Of a stretch of DNA of 7,074 nt, positions 1-5,336 are shown piece after piece. The notes under the pieces are model-generated. The model ran no database searches. It saw nothing but the letters and a program-made list of their open reading frames with translations, and was not told the origin of the DNA. The translations under genes and the position numbers were made by a program. This DNA is from Desulfobaccales bacterium (lineage in GTDB: Bacteria > Desulfobacterota > Desulfobaccia > Desulfobaccales > 0-14-0-80-60-11), in contig JBAZPO010000040.1 of the NCBI GenBank assembly GCA_041648175.1, positions 1 to 7,074 on the forward strand. The letters run 5' to 3'. Position 1 is the stretch's first letter; each line of letters begins with the position of its first letter.

Positions 1-202
1 ACCCTTTGGCGTCGGCCAGTCCGGCCGGGTTGGTGTAGATCGAGGCGGTCCCTTCCGCTAAACCAAAGTACGCTTTACCGAGCCCCAGGACCCGCGCGTC
101 CGGAACGATCCGGGTCGGGTCAAGCGCGGTGTACTGCGCCAGCGCCAGACTGGAGCAGAGGGCCAATATGGCAACGGCTAGGCTCCCCCTGTTCGCTTTC
201 AT
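1..202 (-). CDS. PorV/PorQ-like outer-membrane barrel protein, N-terminal fragment (cut by window edge)
   Basis: Only the first 67 codons lie in the window; the gene continues beyond base 1. Residues 1-22 form a Sec signal peptide: basic K2/R5, a hydrophobic Ala/Leu core, and likely cleavage after Leu-Ala before Gln23. The mature start carries the motif D-P-T-R-I then A-R-x-L-G-L-G-K-A-Y-x-G-L-A-E-G-T-A-S-I-Y-T-N-P-A-G-L-A. This matches the N-terminal signature of the PorV/PorQ (UPF0164-like) barrel family and aligns with residues 27-62 of the SLH-bearing barrel at 3945-5333, so the two are paralogues. The start is fixed by the TAATG junction: its ATG shares one base with the stop of the propeller gene at 202-2169. 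An AGAGG lies 11 bases upstream and a GGG 5 bases upstream, so translation is probably coupled. The expected role is an outer-membrane barrel, possibly helping export or anchoring of the propeller protein. Whether this copy also has SLH modules cannot be seen. Confidence 0.85.
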   Translation of the reverse strand, partial: MKANRGSLAVAILALCSSLALAQYTALDPTRIVPDARVLGLGKAYFGLAEGTASIYTNPAGLADAKG

Positions 203-2169
203 TACATCCCATACCTCTTGTCGACGAGAGCGAACTTGCCGGAAGCGACGATCTTCTTGGTATTGTTATCCAGTATCTGGACCAGCGCGATGCAAACCCG
301 TTGCAGGGCCGCCGGGAGCGAACGCTTGGGAATGGTTATTTTGGAACCGTCGGTGATCGGGCCGGCGTAGCTCTTAGAGAAAGCCGGCGCGCCGCCGGCC
401 GCGGTATAGATCAGAACTGTCGCCCCCTGGTCGAGCGTGACCGGGATCTTTGACTTAAGGTGGAGGATGAGGTCTTCGCTCTCGAGGTCGACCTTGTAAG
501 GTACCGGGAAGACATCAAAAAGTTTTTTCCCTTGGACTACATTGCCGCTTGATGGCGGGACATTGACCTGGAGGACCTCACGGCTGACATTGCCGGCGCT
601 GTCTTCGGCATAAAGCTCGATCGTCGCCAGTCCCGTATCAAGACTTCCAGGGTAGAGAAACGACACCTTGGCTTCGTTGGTCGCCGGGGTCGTGGCCGCA
701 CTGCCGGGAATGGAGTATAGCTTTGTGTATGTTCCGTTTTGGTTCAAAAGGACTTTCACGTTCAAGGTCCCGGTGCTTAGGTCCGCCGCCGAAGAAAAGA
801 CATCGAAACTGATCGTCGGCTTGGCCACAATGTTCAACGGTATTTTCAACGGTTGATACAGCTGTTCGTCCGGCAGTCCCTTGTCAAACCAGACCTGGCT
901 GATCGAGACGGCGCCGGGATTGGCCGTGATGGTAAAAACTCCCGTGGTTGAAGTCGCGGTGGTCAGGTCCGGATTGGTCACGGTTATTTCTCTTGCGCTG
1001 AGAGCCGCGGCTGGATCAATGATCGCGACGCCGCTCGCCTTGGTCGTTGATTCCGCGGTGGAAGCAAAAAACCGGACGCCTTCGCCCGAAGCGGCCAAGG
1101 CGAGGCCGCTGGCAAAATCGGTCCCCGTCACCTCAACCGTGCCGACCCAGCCCTGCATCTTTGAAGTCGGGGCAACCGCGGTGATTGCCGGCGAGCCAAG
1201 CTTGTAGACGTGGCCATTGTCGCCGACGACGTAAGCGTGGATCACGTTCCCGGTCAAAAAGATGATATTGATGTCGCGCAAATTGATCGCCGTGTCCAGG
1301 CCGGAACTGCCTGGATTATAATAAGAAAAACTGCCGCCGCCGTCTTTTGTATAGATGATCGTTCCGTTATCGCCCACCGCCCAGCCGATTTGCGAAGTAA
1401 CAAAATAAACCGATTTCAAGTTCTTGGCCGCGCCGATGGCGCTGACCGCCACGCTGGTCTTGTCCGACCAGCTTCCGCCGCCGTTCGTGGTGATCAAAAA
1501 CAGCCCGCTGTCGCCGACGGCGTAACCGTTATCTTTGTCAAGAAAGAAAACTTTCCTGATCGGGCTAGCGCTCGTAATAGAACCGGTCGGATAGACGGTC
1601 GTGTTATTTTTGATAATGATATATGAACCGGTTGAAACCGTCTTCCCCCAGGCCCAGGTCGAGTCGCTGGTCAAAGTCGCGCCGTAGATCTCGAAGTCGG
1701 CAACTGAAGCGGTCGAAAAGGTCGCCCCCCCGTCCGTGGAACTGTACAGAGAACTGGTCGTGCCGGTCCCGGGATAGGCGGCAAACACCCGGTTATTGCC
1801 GGAGTAGCCCCCTTTGAGAAAATTATAGCCGTCCAGCGCGGCCGGTGTGATGTCGGCAAAGGTCGCGCCCGTATCCGTCGATTTGTAGAGCTTGCCCGCG
1901 GCCAGCAGGTAGCCTTCGGTTGCGCTCGGGAAGATGACGTCATTGATCGCCGCGGCCCCTTGCGCCAGAAAAGTGAACGAGCCCCCCGCGTTGGCCGTCT
2001 TGAGCACCGTCCCCGCCGCGCCGACGGCAAAACCGGTGTTTTTATCGATAAAAAAATCAGCGTTGAGGGTTACGGAGGGGGTGTCTTTGGTGAGGGTGTT
2101 CCAGCTCGCGAAGGCCAACGAATTGAAAAGGATTAATCCGACAATAGTAATTAATAATTTTCTTGTCAC
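202..2169 (-). CDS. Secreted Ycf48/BNR-type beta-propeller protein with IPT-like and C-terminal Ig-like domains
   Basis: A 655-residue exported protein if started at GTG 2169. Residues 1-21 are a Sec signal peptide ending L-A-F-A. Residues 23-325 contain about seven degenerate propeller blades with G-x-A-V-G-x-x-G motifs (F-A-V-G-A-A-G, Y-A-V-G-D-S-G, W-A-V-G-D-N-G, V-V-G-D-N-G) and Asp-box-like turns (S-T-D-T-G-A-T-F, S-T-D-G-G-A-T-F, T-T-N-G-G-G-S-W). This is the Ycf48/HCF136 and BNR/sialidase-like fold. No sialidase arginine triad was evident, so a binding or scaffold role is likelier than catalysis. Residues 327-415 look like an IPT/TIG Ig-like domain (P-A-I-T-A-V-A-P-T then V-T-N-P-D). 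Residues 418-540 are another beta-rich segment. Residues 551-655 start F-D-V-F-P-V-P-Y and end with K-I-V-A-S-G-K-F, resembling FlgD-like or type IX-like C-terminal domains. An ATG at 2187 gives 661 residues, but GTG is preferred because the promoter's -10 box and expected transcript start cover that ATG and GTG has a good SD. The stop overlaps the next gene's ATG (TAATG). The specific function is unknown. Confidence 0.82.
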   Translation of the reverse strand: MTRKLLITIVGLILFNSLAFASWNTLTKDTPSVTLNADFFIDKNTGFAVGAAGTVLKTANAGGSFTFLAQGAAAINDVIFPSATEGYLLAAGKLYKSTDTGATFADITPAALDGYNFLKGGYSGNNRVFAAYPGTGTTSSLYSSTDGGATFSTASVADFEIYGATLTSDSTWAWGKTVSTGSYIIIKNNTTVYPTGSITSASPIRKVFFLDKDNGYAVGDSGLFLITTNGGGSWSDKTSVAVSAIGAAKNLKSVYFVTSQIGWAVGDNGTIIYTKDGGGSFSYYNPGSSGLDTAINLRDINIIFLTGNVIHAYVVGDNGHVYKLGSPAITAVAPTSKMQGWVGTVEVTGTDFASGLALAASGEGVRFFASTAESTTKASGVAIIDPAAALSAREITVTNPDLTTATSTTGVFTITANPGAVSISQVWFDKGLPDEQLYQPLKIPLNIVAKPTISFDVFSSAADLSTGTLNVKVLLNQNGTYTKLYSIPGSAATTPATNEAKVSFLYPGSLDTGLATIELYAEDSAGNVSREVLQVNVPPSSGNVVQGKKLFDVFPVPYKVDLESEDLILHLKSKIPVTLDQGATVLIYTAAGGAPAFSKSYAGPITDGSKITIPKRSLPAALQRVCIALVQILDNNTKKIVASGKFALVDKRYGM

Positions 2170-2172
2170 AGT

Positions 2173-2180
2173 CTTTCCTT
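2173..2180 (-). promoter_or_regulatory. Shine-Dalgarno (AAGGAAAG) for the propeller gene, supporting the GTG start
   Basis: On the minus strand AAGGAAAG precedes GTG 2169, with six bases between AAGGA and the start codon, which is near-optimal spacing. With the -10 box at 2191-2196 the transcript should begin near 2185-2184, so this SD would fall inside a short leader of roughly 15 bases while the ATG at 2187 would not be fully transcribed. The competing GGAG for ATG 2187 lies between the -35 and -10 boxes, in DNA this promoter would not transcribe. It could still serve an mRNA read through from the upstream genes. Confidence 0.6.
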
Positions 2181-2190
2181 CAGGCATTTC

Positions 2191-2218
2191 ATTATACTCC
2201 TTATTTATGGTCTGTCAA
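2191..2218 (-). promoter_or_regulatory. Consensus sigma70-type promoter of the propeller gene (TTGACA-N16-TATAAT)
   Basis: On the minus strand TTGACA (2218-2213) and TATAAT (2196-2191) are both perfect consensus hexamers, separated by 16 bases. They sit in the short space between gene B's stop and the propeller gene. No extended -10 TG is present, unlike the two promoters upstream. The expected transcription start is at about 2185-2184, 15 or so bases before the GTG start. The last bases of the -10 box also form a TATAATG string, so one ATG lies within the promoter itself and a second (2187) inside the -6 to -1 region. Confidence 0.8.
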
Positions 2219-2233
2219 TCGGATTTATCCTCA

Positions 2234-2250
2234 CACCAAAATTTTTGGTG
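2234..2250. repeat. 17-bp perfect palindrome (CACCAAAA-T-TTTTGGTG) between gene B and the propeller gene
   Basis: Two 8-bp arms surround a single central T, starting 8 bases after gene B's stop codon and centred near -58 relative to the predicted propeller-gene start. As RNA it could fold only into a short CACC/GGTG-based hairpin with an A/U-rich top. It is not followed by a U-run on the minus strand, so it is a poor canonical intrinsic terminator. It could be a weak terminator or 3'-end stabiliser for gene B, or a binding site for a dimeric regulator. The palindrome is seen directly; its role is not established. Confidence 0.5.
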
Positions 2251-2258
2251 CGGGGGAT

Positions 2259-3914
2259 TTACCTGGCAATCAGGAATTTTCCGCTGATTTTAGTGCTTTT
2301 CCCCCGGATCTGGTAACGGTAAATCCCCGCCGGGGTATCTTTGGTCGGCGTCCAGGTAAAAGTATTGGGGCCGGCGACCGCGTTGATCGTGATTATATTA
2401 ACGATCTCCACATTTTCATTGTAAATATACATGGTGAGAGGCTGTTCTTCATTGGAAAGAATTGAAATGTTGATGGCGGCGCCCGCCAGTTGAGGCGTGG
2501 CCGGGGTCCCGGTTACCGTAACTTTTTGAGGCAGAGTTGTCGTAGTTGTTGTCGCCGGGATCGAGATGGTCGGCGCAGGAAACGTAGTTGTGGTCGTGGT
2601 AGTAACGATCGTAAAATCAGCATTTGACTCATCTGTCGCGGTGTAACCATTGCTGGCGGTCACGATCGCTCGTACCCGGGCCTCGTTAGTGCTGATGTTA
2701 GGCACGGTCCAGGCGTAGGTGCCGCTGTTGGTCACGCTGGAAGTGATGGCGTTGGGATAAGTTGCTCCGCTGTTAAGCGAATAGTAAAGCGCGAGATGAT
2801 CGACCCCGCCGGCCTGGGTAGCGGCCCAGGTGATGCTGGATGATACTTCGCCGGTCAAGGTTTCACCGCCGTTGGGGGTGAGGACTTGAACTGTCGGCCG
2901 ATGGTCATATGGATAGGCCCCCATGTCGGCGCGCGAGCCGTCCGGATCAACTGCTGTAACGGGGTCACCGGTGTCAATGCAGGGAGATGGCGGTTGGAGG
3001 TTAAAATTATTGCCCGTGGCGTCCGTAAATTGCGGGTCGGCAAGAATATCGCCGACCTTGCTCGCAACCGTCGTGCCGCCATAAGCGGTTTCATTGCCGG
3101 AAACACATTCATAGGAAGAGTACAGCGCCCCGCCGTCGCCGACTCGCTGAATGCCGACCGTGCCTGCGCCGCCGGTATTATAAAAAATATTGTTTTTGAG
3201 GTTAACAATGAAGCCCGCCTCAGCCACCCCGGTATTTGCGTAAAAGCCGGTCCCGCTCCTTACAACCGTATTATTTGACGCGGCCAGATTACTCTGGTTG
3301 ACAAAAATACCGTAGGTGGTGCAATCCCTGATCGTATTTTTGGTGACCGAGCTGTTGGCCAACATATTGTTGATAAAAATTCCGCGGCTCGCGGCATAAA
3401 TAAGGTTCGAAGTAATATTGACCGTATCGTTTGCTTGCACGCACTGCAGGCCGTACGTAAAATTTGATCCGTTAATAATATTATCTTTGATCGTTATGAC
3501 CGAGGCGGTATCTATCAAACCGGCCACAACCGCCGTGTCGCCGCCAACGTCTCCCTTGACCATAAACCCTTCCAGCGACGCGTTGCCGACCAGCTTAACC
3601 GCCTGCGTCGAGGCGCCGCTTTCTTCGATCGTGGCCTGATAAGCCGGGGTGGCGACAAAAAAACTGTTTGTTATCGTGATAGGAAATGTTTCCAATAACG
3701 CCGCGTTGTAGGTGCCCGGCTTAACGTAAACTGTATCACCGGCGGCGGTTGAGCCCGTCGCCTTGGTCAGTCTTTTCCAGGCCTCGGCCGTAGTTAAGCC
3801 GCTATTACCGTCGTTGCCGTTAACCGCGTCGACGTAATAGGTGGCCGCGAAAGCCGGTAAAAAACAAAAAATAGAAAAGACGATAATGATAAGGGTAAAT
3901 TTTACCGTTTTCAT
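2259..3914 (-). CDS. Secreted DUF1565-type right-handed beta-helix protein B with Ig-like C-terminal domains
   Basis: A 551-residue exported protein with a signal peptide at residues 1-23 ending P-A-F-A. Domains in order: a DUF1565-like N-terminus (A-T-Y-Y-V-D-A-V-N-G-N-D, then G-D-T-V-Y-V-K-P-G-T-Y); parallel beta-helix rungs to about residue 290, rich in N-N-x-I/V repeats; a closing segment D-P-Q-F-x-D-A-x-G-N-N-F-N-L followed by C-I-D-T-G-D-P and D-x-G-A-Y-P-Y, as in 'choice-of-anchor Q'-type proteins; an Ig-like Kre9/KNH-type domain (P-N-G-G-E to T-Y-A-W-T-V-P-N) at about 340-435; a Pro/Thr linker with two Thr tracts at about 437-466; and a FlgD-like beta domain at 468-551 ending K-I-S-G-K-F-L-I-A-R. 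No catalytic set is recognisable, so polysaccharide binding or degradation is possible but unproven. It is a paralogue of protein A (5337-6959) with the same architecture. ATG 3914 has no SD and is predicted to be the first transcribed base. No barrel gene follows directly, unlike A. Confidence 0.88.
   Translation of the reverse strand: MKTVKFTLIIIVFSIFCFLPAFAATYYVDAVNGNDGNSGLTTAEAWKRLTKATGSTAAGDTVYVKPGTYNAALLETFPITITNSFFVATPAYQATIEESGASTQAVKLVGNASLEGFMVKGDVGGDTAVVAGLIDTASVITIKDNIINGSNFTYGLQCVQANDTVNITSNLIYAASRGIFINNMLANSSVTKNTIRDCTTYGIFVNQSNLAASNNTVVRSGTGFYANTGVAEAGFIVNLKNNIFYNTGGAGTVGIQRVGDGGALYSSYECVSGNETAYGGTTVASKVGDILADPQFTDATGNNFNLQPPSPCIDTGDPVTAVDPDGSRADMGAYPYDHRPTVQVLTPNGGETLTGEVSSSITWAATQAGGVDHLALYYSLNSGATYPNAITSSVTNSGTYAWTVPNISTNEARVRAIVTASNGYTATDESNADFTIVTTTTTTTFPAPTISIPATTTTTTLPQKVTVTGTPATPQLAGAAINISILSNEEQPLTMYIYNENVEIVNIITINAVAGPNTFTWTPTKDTPAGIYRYQIRGKSTKISGKFLIAR
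2274..2534. repeat. 261-bp near-identical direct repeat, copy 1 (C-terminal coding region of protein B)
   Basis: Aligned without gaps to 5352-5612 at an offset of 3078 bases, with only two differences, at 2393 and 2508. The change at 2393 swaps Ile for Val; that at 2508 is synonymous. The identity breaks at the Thr-tract end (2535) and thins to two mismatches in the last 16 bases before the stop codon. It encodes the FlgD-like C-terminal domain. Confidence 0.95.
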
Positions 3915-3920
3915 GCCATT

Positions 3921-3948
3921 ATCATAGCAATAACGCGTGAAAAGTCAA
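3921..3948 (-). promoter_or_regulatory. Promoter of beta-helix gene B (TTGACT-N16-TATGAT, extended -10), leaderless arrangement
   Basis: On the minus strand TTGACT (3948-3943) and TATGAT (3926-3921) are separated by 16 bases, with an extended -10 TG (T-G-C-TATGAT). Exactly six bases (AATGGC) separate the -10 box from the A of ATG 3914, so the conventional +1 coincides with the start codon. No Shine-Dalgarno is visible. The -35 box overlaps the TGA stop of the upstream barrel gene (3945-3947), so this promoter lies within the gene cluster. The arrangement matches that of gene A base for base in spacing. Confidence 0.72.
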
Positions 3949-5333
3949 CGCAGTCTTTTCGCCGCCGCCTGGCCGAAGGGCGTTTGATACATCATATCCG
4001 CCAGCTCGGCCCGGCTGACCGGTTCGTTCGCCGGCAATTTTTTGAAGCCCGGCAGACCGATCCCGTTGCGGCTCAAAATGGTCAAGATCTGCACCCTGGT
4101 GATCGGTTTGTCCGGCTGTTTTATGTTCTTCGCTTCGACGCGGCGGGCCAGGGCCAGGATCGTTTCAAACTCCTGCCGCGTGACTTTTTCTTCCGGCCGG
4201 AAAGTGCCGTCGGGAAAGCCCTGGATGAGGCCGGCCGCCGCCATCAGCTCGATCGCTTCTTTTGACGGGTAATTGGCTGGCACGTCTTTGAAATGGCTTA
4301 TTTCGACCCGCGGCGGAGCAAGCTCTGACGGCGGCACGACAGGCACGGGGGCCGCCTCACGCGTCGGCTGCGGTTTGGCCGGCGCCGGCCCGACGTAGCC
4401 CATGGAAAAATAATTGGTCACATCCCCCGACGAGTTGCCGTGTTTATAATATGTGTAATCGAAAGTGTAGCCGCGCAGGTTGATGCCGAGGCCGAGCGTG
4501 GTGTGGGTGTAAACGTCGGTCCGGGTATCGGGGGTTTGGGGGCTCTGGTCAAGTCCGCCGCGGAGGGCGATCAGGCCGTTGGGCAGGAATTCCAGGCCGA
4601 GGTGCAAAAGTACCGGCCTTATTTTTTCCAATGAATAATCAAGATCAAAAAGCAGATTGTAGCCCCCGCGAAACTTCCAGCTTAAGCCCGCCTTGAGATT
4701 GGCCGGTAAACTTTCGCTGGCGCCGGAATCATAAGTGAATTTGCCGCCCAGGCTCGACGGCAGAACATTTTGCAGATTCGCCCCGAGCGTCAGCCCTTCC
4801 CTCATTTTGTAAAGCAGTCCCGCATCCAGGTCCAGCCCCGAGCCGACGGTGCCGGCCAAAAGAGGCGACTGGATGGAAGCGCCTATGGTCATGACATTTA
4901 AATTTATTCCCAGCGCGAGTTTCTCGTCCAGATTTTCCGCGAAGCCAAGCAGGAACCGCTGCTTCGTCAGGCTGTATTCAGTGCTGTTGAGGATAAACCC
5001 CGAGGTTGAATCGTTGATGTACCCCGCTCCTAAGGTCCGGCCAAAAACATCGGGCAGGGCGGCGCCGAGCGCGACGATGACGTTATCCGACCAATCCGGA
5101 AACGGGGTCGCGTAAAAACTCATCAGTTTCAGCGAACCGGTCCGGGCCAGGCCGGCCGGGTTCAGGAAGATCGCGGACCCGTCATCGGCCAGCCCGGCAA
5201 AAGCCTTGCCCAGTCCCAGCGGTCTCGCCCCGATCGCGGGGGTTTGGGGATCAAAAGCCCGGGCCGGGCCAAAAGAAACCAACGTCCCGACAATCGTCAG
5301 GCAAACTATGTAAAAAATTGTTTTCAATGCCAC
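3945..5333 (-). CDS. PorV/PorQ-like outer-membrane beta-barrel with C-terminal SLH modules
   Basis: A 462-residue exported protein if started at GTG 5333, with a signal peptide at residues 1-26 ending P-A-R-A. The mature start F-D-P-Q-T-P-A-I-G-A-R-P-L-G-L-G-K-A-F-A-G-L-A-D is the PorV/PorQ-like family signature, continued by A-I-F-L-N-P-A-G-L-A. Residues to about 322 alternate polar and hydrophobic beta strands with Gly/aromatic ends, and the barrel closes with N-Y-F-S-M-G-Y. A Pro-rich linker follows (about 325-345). Residues 347-400 form a good SLH module (F-K-D-V-P, A-I-E-L-M-A-A-A-G-L-I-Q-G-F-P-D-G-T-F-R-P, V-T-R-Q-E-F). Residues 401-462 hold degenerate SLH-like pieces (P-I-T-R-V-Q-I-L-T-I-L and P-V-S-R-A-E-L-A-D-M-M). 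SLH modules are known to bind pyruvylated cell-wall polymers, so the protein probably links outer membrane to peptidoglycan. It starts three bases after gene A, in the same frame, with no clear SD. A TTG at 5327, giving M-K-T-I-F, is an alternative start. Confidence 0.88.
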   Translation of the reverse strand: MALKTIFYIVCLTIVGTLVSFGPARAFDPQTPAIGARPLGLGKAFAGLADDGSAIFLNPAGLARTGSLKLMSFYATPFPDWSDNVIVALGAALPDVFGRTLGAGYINDSTSGFILNSTEYSLTKQRFLLGFAENLDEKLALGINLNVMTIGASIQSPLLAGTVGSGLDLDAGLLYKMREGLTLGANLQNVLPSSLGGKFTYDSGASESLPANLKAGLSWKFRGGYNLLFDLDYSLEKIRPVLLHLGLEFLPNGLIALRGGLDQSPQTPDTRTDVYTHTTLGLGINLRGYTFDYTYYKHGNSSGDVTNYFSMGYVGPAPAKPQPTREAAPVPVVPPSELAPPRVEISHFKDVPANYPSKEAIELMAAAGLIQGFPDGTFRPEEKVTRQEFETILALARRVEAKNIKQPDKPITRVQILTILSRNGIGLPGFKKLPANEPVSRAELADMMYQTPFGQAAAKRLR

Positions 5334-5336
5334 GAT

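Noticed and set aside
154..166. Possible lipobox (L-A-L-C) in the partial barrel's signal peptide
   Set aside because: The position before Cys is Leu rather than Gly/Ala/Ser, and a normal signal peptidase I site follows at L-A before Gln23.
1210..1626. Plus-strand ORFs opposite the propeller gene (138 codons here, and others at 668-1207)
   Set aside because: They have no family resemblance or signal peptide. The minus-strand frame explains the coding pattern fully, with recognisable propeller motifs.
2167..2192. Eight-codon upstream ORF from ATG 2192 whose TGA overlaps the GTG start (possible leader peptide)
   Set aside because: Its ATG lies inside the -10 box, so the dedicated transcript should not contain it. 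Only a read-through mRNA could, and its SD spacing would be short.
2163..2465. Plus-strand ORF of about 100 codons, with a near-identical twin ending at 5543
   Set aside because: Both are antisense shadows of the 261-bp repeat within the beta-helix genes. The shared sequence comes from the repeat itself, and neither has a convincing start signal.
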